Shown: positions 53,901 to 61,494, numbered from the stretch's first letter. The stretch: 64,000 nt of DNA from Anodontia alba (GCA_964016985.1 OZ024823.1:27315095-27379094); one strand, 5' to 3'. The notes: generated by a model from the sequence alone, not told the origin. Made by a program: numbers and translations.

Positions 53901-56098
53901 CAGTTTTTCGCTTGACAGTACAAAGACACAAATGAAATATTTCAGACAGCCACATTCTAAAATTAAATTAAACTTGCTTACATGGGCTACATCAAGTGAA
54001 AAAGTGCCCTTAAACATGCACAAAATGTGCAGATTCAGAGCATCCTGTGTATATGCAAAGTATCATTCAGGCATTTGCTCTCCATTCATACATTATGTAG
54101 TATCCAATGGTTCTGTTAGTGGACAGTGAAGACCTGATCAGACTGCTTGGCTGTGCAGATTAATCTGAGCTTTCACAGTCCGCATTTGCCAGAAGACACG
54201 TTTTCGCATGGCACAGGCCAATTATACTTGCTTAAATGTGGAATGGGAAATATATTTAGGAGTTTTGCGGCTTGGCATTGAGGATCTGGACCTCATTCTG
54301 AAGGAGAGAAGGCTCCACTGGTATGGACGTAGAACACTCCAATGGTGCAGTCAAGACAGCCTTTAACATACAGGTTGAGGGAAAGCGTTGGCCTTAGAGG
54401 CCCAAGATGACATGGAAGCAGCTGACAGAGAAGGTTTGCAGAGAGTGGAAGCTCTCGGCTATCAACCCTCATGATAGAAATATGTGGAGATCTGATGTGA
54501 GATCTACCATGCGTGCAGCAAGCCAGCTATCTGGAAAGGGGCCCACTGATGTGGATGCTGCCCCTGTACCTGCACATTAATCAAAAATCCGATTATGATG
54601 ATATGATGAGTTTGCATAGATATATTTGTCTGAATATCAAATATCCTGACAAGACTTTGCTTACATGTGGCTGGCTCCTGTTTATTCTGTTGAAATGTTT
54701 GGGTTAAAGTAATGTTTCTTATACCTGCTTTTATTTTTCAGAAAAGAACAATTTTTCATTTATCGAGACATCAGCATTAGACTCAACTAATGTTGTAGAG
54801 GCTTTTAATAATCTTTTAGTAGGTATGTATGAAAAGACTACAGCTTCAGCTTAATTCTTTTTAATCCTTTCATCTCTGACTTTCTGAAATGGTCTCTTCT
54901 GTTCCTTTATCTGGACGTTCTTGATGAAAATAGGAGTTTAGTCTGAAGTCAAAACCAGAATGGCAAATAGTGTAGATCCTGATGAGATGGCTTATTATGA
55001 ACCATTTCATCTGGATCTATGTTGTTTGAAAAAGGATCCGTTTTGGTCTGTAGGACAGAAAAGGTTAATGGTAGTGATTACACTGACATTTCCTGGCTGA
55101 GGCACTTCTAATGAGTACCAACAACATATGTTTCCCTAGAGAAGTAAGAAAAATATTTTTCAGACACCCCCTCTTATCTGGAGCTCTGATTTTATCATCA
55201 CAGATATTGCCTTGTCTGGAGTTATGACTATATAGAATGCCTAGTAAAATAAGTACAGGTATATATATTTTAGAGCTTAATAGGATTACTGTATTTATCC
55301 TAAATATTCAGATAGACAGGCCTGAGCAAATCGTGTAGACCCAGATCAGATGCTGCATAATGCGGCATCTGATCTGGGTCTACACTGTTTGCCACTCATC
55401 CAGCAGTTTTTGCATGCATCAGACGATAGCCAGATGGACGTTCAAATTTTAGAAGTATGGTAAGAGGTTAAGGCATCTGAATGAGTGGTAGGGTGGTGGT
55501 AAGGGCCTGTTGCACTTGCAGCAGTCAGGAAATGGGAGGAGTGGGGGAGGGGTATGTAAATTGTCTTCTTAGAATTTTCCCAGAAAATAGGGGTTTATAT
55601 TACTTGTAAATTGTCTTCTTAGGTTTTACCCAGAAAATAGGAGTTGATATTTCATATAAATTGTCTTCTTATGTTTTTCCCAGAAAACAGGTAGTTGGTA
55701 TTTCATGTGAACTGTCTTCTTAGGTTTTTTCCCAGAAAACAGGGGTTGGTATTTCATGTAAATTGTCTTCTTAGGATTTTCGTAGAAAATAGGGTTTGAC
55801 ATTATATGTAAATTGTCTTCTTGTTTCCCAAAGTCAGGTTTGATATTACATGCAAATAGTTCCTTAAGGAGACCATTTGTATGAAATGTCGAGCTAGTTT
55901 TTTGTGGAGAGAAAAAAGAGAAAATACTCATTTGTCATCTGCTAAAGGTTAATTGGGTTCCTAAATACTTTTATCATTTTAGATATCTTCAAGTTGCAAG
56001 TTGAAGATCAGCCCAATCTTGATTCGGGTAAAGGACAGACTCGGAGATTGGAACCTGACCCAACGCCAATGACGGAAGCGTCCAGTTCTTGTTGCTAG
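38929..56098 (+). CDS. Rab11-family small GTPase, six coding exons
   Basis: Exons at 38929-38974, 47309-47420, 48014-48097, 51963-52156, 54742-54822 and 55983-56098 join in frame to 210 codons plus TAG. Rab GTPases switch between GDP and GTP on membranes. Rab11 relatives direct recycling-endosome and post-Golgi traffic. Visible motifs are the P-loop GDSGVGKT (residues 20-27), switch I STIGVEF (44-50), WDTAGQE (67-73) with the catalytic Gln present, NKSD (126-129) and ETSAL (154-158). RYRAITS and YYRGAVGAL are Rab11-subfamily hallmarks, as are [10 protein letters not shown] and LDSTNV. The vertebrate Rab25 branch has Leu at the catalytic Gln, so this is not Rab25-like there. The last 35 residues are divergent and end in SSSCC, a dicysteine prenylation signal without the extra residues seen after CC in Rab11A/B. 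A separate invertebrate paralogue, rather than the main Rab11, is possible. All introns are GT-AG. Confidence 0.93.
39060..39274. mobile_element. TTAA/CCTGCTGAA foldback, intron 1
   Basis: It begins TTAACGCTAGTCCTGCTGAA. The hairpin is CAGTTGGCTTCTGAAGAAGC and its partner. The right end GCATGTCAAGGGCTAA is eroded. Confidence 0.8.
40066..40283. mobile_element. TTAA/CCTGCTGAA foldback, best copy
   Basis: TTAA at 40066-40069 and 40280-40283. Inverted ends are CCCTTGTCCTGCTGAA and its complement. The central hairpin, about 70 bases, runs from GCAAACAGTGCAGATCC through GATCAGTTGGCTTCTTCATG to the complement. TTAA targeting is typical of piggyBac- and Kolobok-type transposases. Confidence 0.92.
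40440..40580. repeat. short hairpin related to CATCACGAAAAC centre
   Basis: TTTCTCCATGAAAACATG, GAGTACTCATTAGAAGTGCC and the inverse. A shorter cousin of the CATCACGAAAAC foldback centre. Similar fragments lie at 39362-39425, 44590-44670, 51290-51400, 55085-55165 and 56370-56475. Confidence 0.65.
41397..41676. mobile_element. CATCACGAAAAC foldback family copy, intron 1
   Basis: Ends CATCACGAAAACATGCC and GGCTTGTTCTCGTAATG. The central hairpin TTGTGGGTACTCGTTAGAAC/GTTCTAACGAGTACCCACAA is perfect. Confidence 0.9.
41919..43013 (+). mobile_element. Tc1-like transposon, internally deleted
   Basis: Flanked by TA. Inverted ends CACGTGGGGGAAAAAAGAAA (left) and CTAGCGGAAAAAAGAAATGC (right, inverted) match with a 2-base gap. 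About 1.09 kb, against the usual 1.6 kb or so. It sits in intron 1 of the Rab gene in the same orientation. Confidence 0.85.
42210..42812 (+). pseudogene. Tc1-family transposase remnant
   Basis: The ATG at 42210 starts a helix-turn-helix N-terminus ([11 protein letters not shown], then [21 protein letters not shown]) broken by an in-frame TAG. After EC-DRRTR and a second stop, the middle catalytic part is missing. The frame resumes with [13 protein letters not shown]. The C-terminal part from 42456 is clean, with [30 protein letters not shown] (carrying the second Asp and final acidic residue of the DDE triad) and ending GGHTRY. The first catalytic Asp is lost, so the product cannot catalyse transposition. 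Confidence 0.92.
43140..43322. mobile_element. TTAA/CCTGCTGAA foldback, eroded copy
   Basis: CATGCTGAATAAATTAAG on the left, AAGTTCAGCAAGAG on the right. The hairpin is asymmetric because one arm is deleted. Confidence 0.7.
43890..44075. mobile_element. foldback with AAACGTGTCTT ends
   Basis: GTGAAAACGTGTCTTTATGC, then CAGATCAGTCCGCTCATCTG/GCGCAGTCTGATCAGGGCC, then CACTGTCTGTAGTGTCATTGG. Related sequences lie at 3240-3320, 45290-45480, 54000-54220 and 57230-57600. Confidence 0.55.
44121..44486. mobile_element. CATCACGAAAAC foldback with doubled centre
   Basis: Same ends as the family, but the centre (GATTGTGGGTACTCRTTAGA and inverse) occurs twice in tandem, at about 44210-44285 and 44296-44375. 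It is about 85 bp longer than its relatives. Confidence 0.87.
44834..45116. mobile_element. CATCACGAAAAC foldback family copy
   Basis: Starts CATCAGGAAAACATGCC and ends GCATGTTTTCATAATGA. Intact central hairpin with small mismatches. Opposite orientation to 44121-44486. Confidence 0.88.
45528..45728. mobile_element. TTAA/CCTGCTGAA foldback, intron 1
   Basis: TTAA at 45528-45531 and 45725-45728. Ends CCCTTGTCATGCTGAA and TCAGCAGGACTAGGG. It shares its right TTAA with the next element. Confidence 0.9.
45725..45931. mobile_element. TTAA/CATGCTGGG foldback, best copy
   Basis: TTAA at 45725-45728 and 45928-45931. Left end CACTTTGCATGCTGGG, right end diverged (CCCATAGCATGAT). Central hairpin GACATTTCATGCAAATTG and partner, with an AGGAG-type loop. 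Confidence 0.88.
46462..46682. mobile_element. ACCGTATTTACC foldback family copy
   Basis: ACAGTATTTACCCTAAATAT on the left, CATAGGGTAAATACGGT on the right. It contains AGGCCTGAGCAAACAAT and GGTCTACACTGTTTGCCACTC. Confidence 0.85.
47309..47420 (+). CDS. Rab11-like exon 2 (P-loop, switch I)
   Basis: Acceptor TTTCTTATTTCAG, donor AG|GTAAGT. It encodes [16 protein letters not shown] through to GVEFATR. 112 bases. It is followed by a 593-bp intron holding a foldback element. Confidence 0.93.
47525..47802. mobile_element. CATCACGAAAAC foldback, intron 2
   Basis: CATTACGGAAACCGCCTATTC to GTATTCGTGATG. The central hairpin on GGGTACTCGTTAGAACC is intact. It makes up nearly half of the 593-bp intron 2. 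Confidence 0.88.
48014..48097 (+). CDS. Rab11-like exon 3 (switch II)
   Basis: Acceptor TTTTTACTCTGCAG, donor GT|GTAAGT. It encodes [20 protein letters not shown] and RYRAITS. 84 bases. The codon split over the next junction is GTG, giving Val where Rab11 usually has Ala. Confidence 0.92.
48390..48960. repeat. tandem array, unit ~170 bp, intron 3
   Basis: After CCATCTGTCCTTCCGTCCGA come three diverged units marked by GTCTGAAGATGTGCATG (48580), GTCTGAAGCTGTGCATG (48756) and GTCTGAAGATGTGTGTG (48917), each followed by TTGGGGTTATCCTCC. Confidence 0.7.
49255..49470. mobile_element. TTAA/CATGCTGGG foldback, diverged
   Basis: CAGAAACCAGGCTGTGAGATTTC, then an internal duplication of TTTTCTGGGAAAAACAAGAAA, and ACTAATCATGCTGAGTG on the right. 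Confidence 0.5.
49656..49860. mobile_element. GGTTATAAA/CTCAGCTGAG foldback, copy 1
   Basis: CCCTAAGGTTATAAAAC, then CATGCTCAACTCAGCTGAG on the left. ATGCTCAGCTGAGCATG and GGTAACCTTGGAG on the right. Confidence 0.78.
50065..50290. mobile_element. GGTTATAAA/CTCAGCTGAG foldback, copy 2
   Basis: CCCTGAGGTTATAAATCG to TTTTATAACCTCGGG. The centre TTTTTTGCTAATAAATATG...CATATTTATTAGCA forms a hairpin. It lies about 200 bp from copy 1 in the same order. Confidence 0.85.
50532..50752. mobile_element. ACCGTATTTACC foldback family copy
   Basis: CTACCGTATTTACC to AGGGTAAATACGGTAG. The inner part has GATGAGACACCACAGAATGC and the CACTGTTTGCCACTCATCC motif. Confidence 0.87.
50864..51175 (+). mobile_element. 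SINE family I, older copy, intron 3
   Basis: Head GTCTGGCCTCAGTGGCTCAG with A box (TGGCTCAGTTAA) and B box (GGTTCGATTT). The body keeps AGTTAACCACTTAGAGGAC and GGGTTGACTGAGCTGTAAAA. More diverged than 15732-16041. Confidence 0.83.
51554..51797. mobile_element. GGGCCC foldback family, copy 2, intron 3
   Basis: GGGCCCAGTTGTTCAAAGC and its inverse. Central perfect arms GTGAGTAGCTTTTGCA. It ends about 165 bp upstream of exon 4. Confidence 0.92.
51963..52156 (+). CDS. Rab11-like exon 4 (NKSD motif)
   Basis: Acceptor ATTCTCTTGCAG, donor GCAG|GTAAAT. It encodes [16 protein letters not shown] through [13 protein letters not shown] to GRLLA. 194 bases. Confidence 0.93.
52611..52731. mobile_element. 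121-bp inverted-repeat element, intron 4
   Basis: Arms AGTTTATTTATTTGTTTTGA and its inverse (one mismatch in 26-27 bases) enclose about 67 bp. No target duplication is identified. Confidence 0.75.
52959..53144. mobile_element. pogo/Tigger-like MITE, intron 4
   Basis: 186 bp, flanked by TA on both sides. Inverted ends CAGTAGACTCTCATTATC and CAGTGGACTCTCATTATC continue to CTCAAACT, 25 of 26 matching. CAGT...CTC ends with a TA target fit the pogo branch of Tc1/mariner. Confidence 0.87.
53396..53665. repeat. degenerate tandem repeats, intron 4
   Basis: Four or so units of TAGTAAAA-GCACTTTGGAAAGTC, AGAAAAATGGCTGTTAT and GTAGCTATTATAGAGAGGTT, with irregular lengths of 55 to 80 bp. Confidence 0.65.
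54259..54580 (+). pseudogene. LINE ORF2 3' end, intron 4
   Basis: Plus-strand frames give [20 protein letters not shown], a frameshift, [15 protein letters not shown], then [29 protein letters not shown] and [15 protein letters not shown], stopping at 54580. This is the recognisable C-terminus of an invertebrate non-LTR polymerase. At least one frameshift and one stop make it inactive. It is of a different type from the LINE at 29804-31555. Confidence 0.82.
54742..54822 (+). CDS. Rab11-like exon 5 (SAL motif)
   Basis: Acceptor TTTTATTTTTCAG, donor TAG|GTATGT. It encodes [20 protein letters not shown] and FNNLLV. 81 bases. Confidence 0.92.
55285..55490. mobile_element. ACCGTATTTACC foldback family copy, intron 5
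   Basis: CTGTATTTATCCTAAATATTC, a near-perfect GATCAGATGCTGCATAATGC hairpin, CACTGTTTGCCACTCATCC. Right end eroded. Confidence 0.78.
55558..55855. repeat. 6 x ~50 bp minisatellite, intron 5
   Basis: Six units of AAATTGTCTTCTTAGG, TTTTCCCAGAAAAYAGG, GGTTGGTATTTCATGT, starting near 55558, 55608, 55658, 55709, 55760 and 55810. The unit equals one arm of the TTAA/CATGCTGGG foldback, whose other arm follows to about 55950. It ends about 130 bp before exon 6. Confidence 0.88.
55983..56098 (+). CDS. Rab11-like exon 6 (C-terminal tail)
   Basis: The acceptor TTTTATCATTTTAG is weaker than the others. It encodes the hypervariable tail from [10 protein letters not shown] to EASSSCC and a TAG at 56096-56098. 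The two terminal cysteines are the expected geranylgeranylation sites. Confidence 0.88.
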
Positions 56099-56702
56099 TC
56101 TTAGCCATTTTGAGCCATGGCAAGTGAAATATGGCCCTATCATCTATGCACAGAGAAGACAGAGATCAGTCTGCACTCACACTTCTGAATAGAACCTGTG
56201 GTATACATATTCTGTATAGGCAAGAAAGACAAATAGAAATAGAAAATGTCTTGATACTCTGAAGCTTTTATGTGGATACTGTATTCAATCTAATTACTGC
56301 ACATCCTCCTATAAGCGCACAGTCAAGCAATTTAGTAGTGTTTAGAGTACAGCCATGAACATTTGTCTACTTTATAAAAACATATGTTGCTGGTACTCAT
56401 TTGAATTGCCTCAGCAAGTTGAGGCAATTCAAATGAGTACCAACAACATATGCTTTTATAAAGAAAGTAAGAAAATTATTGCATAAGTATCATTAAATAT
56501 GACCCTCATGAAGTTCTCTGCTGATCTTTTTTTACAATGTACCCATATTGGGAGGATATTTTACTACAAGTTTTTCTAGTGATTTTTGAAAAAAAAATAA
56601 GCACACAGTGCAGTGATTAGAGTGAATACATTATTGAGTTATGCCATTCAAAAGTATCTGACTGTATGCACACAGTGATGGTCAACTTAAACCTACACAT
56701 CT
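56099..56702 (+). other. start of the Rab 3' untranslated region
   Basis: No further coding sequence. It holds a short hairpin at about 56372-56475 (ATGTTGCTGGTACTCATTTG, centre AGCAAGTTG, inverse). No AATAAA near here marks a transcript end with confidence. AATAAA-containing strings occur later (for example 61557 and 62027), so the transcript end is unknown. Confidence 0.4.
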
Positions 56703-56946
56703 GGGCCCAGTTGTTCAAAGCATCGTTAGCTTAACGAGCTCATTAAGGGTCATTTCGTTAACTATTATAGCAGATTCAATATACAATAGTCTGATATTTT
56801 TTGCTGAAAAAAATGTGAGTAGCTTTTGCACTGCAAAAGCTACTCACATTTTTTCAGCAAAAAATTTCAGCATATTTGCGTATCACTTGATGTAAATTTT
56901 AACGAATCGTTAACTAACGACATCGTTAGCTTTGAACAACTGGGCC
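56703..56946. mobile_element. GGGCCC foldback family, copy 3
   Basis: Reverse orientation relative to copy 1. GGGCCCAGTTGTTCAAAGC and inverse. Central AGTAGCTTTTGCACTGCAAA hairpin. Confidence 0.92.
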
Positions 56947-56982
56947 CTGCAGTCTGATCAGGACGTTTAGTGTCATATTAAG

Positions 56983-57190
56983 GGGACAGGATACACTTGG
57001 TGGATTTTTTGCCCTTTTTTACACGGGAGAAACATTTTGTGATTTCCTGTTTACATACCCATGCACCAAGTCCTTTCTGAAAAGAGCTATGCTCATCCTT
57101 TTAGAGTCCTCTTTTCAGAAGGGAGGTAGAACAATTATCACAGAGCTGACTCTCTTTAAAGTGTATCTCCAGTTCCCTTACATGGTTAAA
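56983..57190. mobile_element. GGACTGGATACAC element
   Basis: GGGGACAGGATACACTTGG, then TTTTTGCCCTTTTTTACACGG, TTTCCTGTTTACATACC, CCTCTTTTCAGAAGGGAGG and AAGTGTATCTCCAGTTCCCTT on the right, the inverse of the left end. Confidence 0.7.
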
Positions 57191-57379
57191 GAACAAGAAT
57201 GGCATTGTGTGTTCCAGGCTCTTTATTTTATTTATCAGATAGTCACACAAAACATACAAGTGTGCTTTCAAGGAATATGTGAACAGTGAAGGCCAAGGGC
57301 AGCCTGTACATCCATGCAGTCTGATCAGGGCCTGTGATGTTTCCAACTGACACATTGGATACTATAGAATGTGAGGCAG

Positions 57380-57600
57380 TGCATGACAAAACCGACAAAA
57401 TGGCATGTGCGCCCAGCAAAAGATCAGCCTGGGCATCTGCCCAGTCTGATCAGAGTCTTCACTGTGCACTCAGTGGGTAGCTAAGAACTCAAGCTTTCTT
57501 CATGTGGACAGTGAAGACTCTGAGCAGACTGGGCAGATGCCCAGGCTGATTTGAGTCTTCTTTGGGCACACATGCCGTTTTGTTGGTTTTCTCATGTCTT
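57380..57600. repeat. inverted repeat with CAGCCTGGGCATCTGCCCAG
   Basis: Left arm ATGACAAAACCGACAAAATGG through GATCAGCCTGGGCATCTG. Right arm GCAGATGCCCAGGCTGAT through TTTTGTTGGTTTTCTCATG. Arms of about 80 bases around TCAGTGGGTAGC. Confidence 0.75.
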
Positions 57601-57670
57601 AGCTCATACGTCAATGTATAACTGGTTAACACATGCTCTTATATAGATTTGCAGCGTCACTGGCTGATCT

Positions 57671-57914
57671 GGGCCCGGTTGTTCAAAGCGTTGTTAGCTT
57701 AACGAGCTCGTTAAGGGTCATTTCGTTAACTGTTCTAGCGGATTCAATACACAATATTCTGATATTTTTTGCTGAAAAAATGTGAGTAGCTTTTGCACTG
57801 CAAAAGCTACTCACATTTTTTCAGCAAAAAATTTCAGCATATTTGCGTATCAATCGATTAAAATTTTAACGAATCGTTAACTAACGACATCGTTAGCTTT
57901 CAACAACTGGGCCC
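57671..57914. mobile_element. GGGCCC foldback family, copy 4
   Basis: Reverse orientation. GGGCCCGGTTGTTCAAAGC to CAACAACTGGGCCC, same centre. Confidence 0.92.
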
Positions 57915-58012
57915 TGGATCGTTACTGTTCACACAGGCTCCAAAGTCACCTTACTCATGACATGGTTCTTTTTGTTTTACATTGACTTTTGTGTTTTGCA
58001 TCTTTAATATGC

Positions 58013-58260
58013 TGGGCCCAGTTGTTCAAAGCTAACGATATCGTTAGTTAACGATTCGTTAAAATTTACATCGAGTGATACGCAAATATGCTGAAATTTT
58101 TTGCTAAAAAAAAATGTGAGTAGCTTTTGCAATGCAAAAGCTACTCACATTTTTTCAGCAAAAAATATCAGAATATTGTGTATTGAATCCGCTAAAACAG
58201 TTGACGAAATGACCCTTAACGAGCTCGTTAAGCTAACGATGCTTTGAACAACCTGGCCCT
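58013..58260. mobile_element. GGGCCC foldback family, copy 5
   Basis: Forward orientation. GGGCCCAGTTGTTCAAAGC to GAACAACCTGGCCC. It starts 98 bp after copy 4 in the opposite sense, so the two together form a large inverted pair. Confidence 0.92.
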
Positions 58261-58299
58261 GAAAGCAAAATTAGCAGTTGCAGATTGGTGACATGTTTC

Positions 58300-58512
58300 T
58301 TAATATTTAGCACTCTGGGTAAAATTTTTAGCTTACAGCATTTTGAAATATTTTTCTTATTTTTTTTTCCTGAAAAAGGGATTTGACATTTCATGCAGAT
58401 TGTCTCCATTGGAGACAATTTGTATGAAATGTCAAATCCCTGTTCACTGAGAAAAATAAGAAAAATATCATCAAGTTGTCATCTGCTGAATTTGCCCATA
58501 CAATGGTAAAGG
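58300..58512. mobile_element. TTAA/CATGCTGGG foldback copy
   Basis: TTAATATTTAGCACTCTGGG to GCCCATACAATGG. Perfect central arms GATTTGACATTTCATGCAG/TTTGTATGAAATGTCAAATC around TTGTCTCCATTGGAGACAA. Confidence 0.82.
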
Positions 58513-58684
58513 TTGGTTTGCACAGAAAATAGGGTGCCATTTGTTGTGTTTTTTTTTTGTTTTTTTTTTTGTGTTTGTGTTTTTTTTTTCTCCATAAGGA
58601 TACACTGTTAAACAAATATCAAGTTCTGTTCTCAGAAAAAAGATCATATATTGAGGTAAGTGGATAAACCTGAAATATTCTGCC

Positions 58685-59090
58685 ACCATTTTGCAAAAGA
58701 AGACAACTTTTGCAGACAGGCAGGTGTCTCCCTAGCATTTTTAAACCTTTCAAATATGGGGCTAATCTTCCTTTAATACTGGCCCTCACTGAGAAGAGAG
58801 GCAAGTATTTTCATATCAGAAACCATCAAATGCTTACTTTGGATGTGTATCCAGAATGCTTTTTCAGGGGAGATAACTACCAGGTTTGTTTTGCCTTCTT
58901 TCTGAAAAACAGTCTTCTCTAAAAGGAAAGACATAGCTCCAAGGTGGAGCAAAGTCTTTCCTTTTAGAATATAGACTTCTTTCAGGAGTGACTTGTGCAG
59001 GAAAGCAAACAGTAAGTAACAAAAGTTATCTTCCTTGTAAAAAATGGCAGACAGTCTACCAAGCGGTTCCAGTCCTTTTAAAGCATCTGC
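58685..59090. mobile_element. GGACTGGATACAC element, diverged
   Basis: A central hairpin ACTCTAAAAGGAAAGAC/GTCTTTCCTTTTAGA at about 58917-58972, with CTCCAAGGTGGAGC at its tip. Ends are eroded (CAGTCCTTTTAAAG on the right). Confidence 0.5.
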
Positions 59091-59221
59091 TAATATTTTC
59101 TCTCATCATGTTAATGCACAGAATGATGCAGTTTTAATGCTCTGAGATGAAACTAATTATTTTATATATTTACCTAAAGAAAATATGATAACCCTGGTTG
59201 TGGGAATAGGTTTTTTAACCA

Positions 59222-59505
59222 CATCACGAAAACATGCCTATATAATTTTGACCCCCTTAAACCCCACTTTTATATAGTAAAACTGGGGTTTACAGGGGTA
59301 TACATTATTTTCCTTATTTCTGCTCAAAAACATAGATTGTGGGTACTCGTTAGAACCGCCTCACTGAGGCGGTTCTAACGAGTACCCACAATCTATGTTT
59401 TGAGCAGAAATATGAAAAATATCAGAATTTTTATCTGAAAATTTTCATTTGTTTTGGTTGTAAAATTTTCAATATATTTGAATAGGCGTGTTTTCATAAT
59501 GATTT
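59222..59505. mobile_element. CATCACGAAAAC foldback, best copy
   Basis: CATCACGAAAACATGCCTAT to GCGTGTTTTCATAATGA. Perfect central hairpin GGGTACTCGTTAGAACCGCC with a TCACTGA centre. Confidence 0.92.
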
Positions 59506-59512
59506 TTGACGA

Positions 59513-59717
59513 TTAACACTTTGCATGCTGGGTAAAAAAACACAGCAGACAACATTTTGAAATATTTTTCTTATGTTTCCTAGAAAATAAGGTCTGACAC
59601 TTCAAGCAAATTGTCTCCTTATGAGACAATTTGCATGAAGTGTCATATCCTATTTTCTAGAAAAAATAATAAAAAAATATCACTGATTAGTCATCTGCTA
59701 AATCTTCCCATGGTAAG
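59513..59717. mobile_element. TTAA/CATGCTGGG foldback copy
   Basis: TTAACACTTTGCATGCTGGG on the left. Arms GACACTTCAAGCAAATTG/CAATTTGCATGAAGTGTC. It starts only 8 bp after the preceding element. Confidence 0.85.
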
Positions 59718-60852
59718 CTTACCCAGAACCAATTACTATTTACATTATTTTAACTATTTCTACTGGGATATCAGTAAAATTTTATCAATAATAACTCATG
59801 AAGCTATGCCATTAAACAAGCTGCCTGCACCTTTACTGTATACTAAACCTTTAAAATGGCAATCACAATTGTAGCAGATGGCAATAAGTCCTGATAATTC
59901 ATGTGAACTCACATGAAATGTCAAACCTTATTTTCTCAGAAAAAATAATTTAAAAAATTAGACTGTCATCTGCTACAATTGTGCTTGGTTCTTTGATGTT
60001 TGAAACAACCAGTTATCGTAGAATGGTAAAAACATAAATGCATTGATCAGATTGTAAGTGGACCAGCTGATTGAGCCCATGCCGTTTACATAGGCCCTGA
60101 AAATTGTTTTTATCATAGTGTATGTATTTTTCTTGTTGAAATGTGTTCAGATGTACTTTCCTTGATCTGTTGCAGTTGTAAGTTAGGTTTTGTATTGAGC
60201 AAAACATTTAGCCTTTACAAAAATGCAGTCCTAGATGTATGTGAGAACCTGTACAGTCTGACCAAAGTCTATGACAGATTCATGTTTTTTTGCACCGGAT
60301 CTGTAGGCTTTGATCAGACAGCGCAGATGACAGAAGTCTGTCTGGTTTTCTGCATTTAACCATTTAAGCGATAAGCAAAATTGTAGCAGATGATATATAA
60401 TTTTTTTCAGAGAAAATAAGGCTTGGCATTTCATGTGAATCATCTGTTAGGCAGACAATTCCCCTGATAGGCCAATAGATTCTATTAGGAATGACCCTTG
60501 GGAGCAATGAACCGTTCACAAAACTGAAAATAGCTGAAGTCAAGCTTTCTGGGCAAGACTAACTAGTCTTGGCCTATTAAGCCTTGTCAGTGACCCTCAT
60601 TTACATTTTCAAACATCCCAGTTTGGGCTCAGTGATTACAAAGGACCAGAAGCCTCTTTTCTCAGAAAAAAAGATAAATAAAAAGATAAAAAAAATGAAA
60701 ATGTCTGCTGCATTTGTGATTATCACTTAAAGGGTTAGTATAGTCTTACCTGTTTTGCTTCCTGTGGGCCAGTTTAGAATGTTTTTTCTTACCTCTATGT
60801 ACATACAAATCCCCATTGCATACTAAGTAAAATTATCTGCAGATGACATTTG

Positions 60853-61290
60853 AAAGGGACTGGGTACACTTGTAGATTTTCTATTATTGTTAACACTTGC
60901 CATGCTATGGACAAATACAGCAGACGACAAACTGAAAGTATTTTTTCCTAGAAAGTAGGAACTGACATTTCATGCAAGTTTTCTCCTTAGGAGACAATTT
61001 GCATGAAATGTCAGATCCAACTCTATAGGAAAAATAAGAAAAAATATTTCAAAATGTCATCTGAAAGTTTTACCCAGCATGCAAAGTAATAACAGGAGAG
61101 ACAACTTCTGTAACTTCCTGTATGGTTTCCTGCATACCAAGCTCCATGACAAAAGGTTTACTCTGAAAAGAAAAAATTGCTTCCCTTGGAAGCAAGAAAA
61201 CATTTGTTTCCCTGTTAGAGTAGACCCCTTTTCTGAAAGGAGGCAAAACAATTTTGACAGAGTTGTCTGTCCTGAAAGTTCTTCAGTGTT
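60853..61290. mobile_element. GGACTGGATACAC element, split by insertion
   Basis: The left end GAAAGGGACTGGGTACAC to about 60889 and the continuation from 61093 (CAGGAGAGACAACTTCTG, ACTTCCTGTATGG) to about 61290 read as one element of the 56983-57190 type. It is interrupted by the foldback at 60890-61092. Confidence 0.68.
60890..61092. mobile_element. TTAA/CATGCTGGG foldback, nested
   Basis: TTAACACTTGCCATGCTATG on the left, CCCAGCATGCAAAGTAATAA on the right. Arms GACATTTCATGCAAGTTT and partner around CTCCTTAGGAG. Confidence 0.85.
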
Positions 61291-61494
61291 CCTCTTGAGG
61301 CATCAGTGACATTCATGTACATATATATCATAGTTTTAGTTATCGATCTTTCACTGTGCACAGTGGCTGTTTCTGCCACAGAGAAAACTTTTTGGTATGG
61401 CTTTTGCCTGTATATTTACATTCCATGTGAAGAAAATTATTTTTTGTTGCCTGGATTGTTTGCTTCAGGATGTAGATGGGATGCACAATTTATA

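Noticed and set aside
55558..55855. CRISPR-like regular array
   Set aside because: The units are contiguous imperfect tandem repeats with no unique spacers, in an animal intron.
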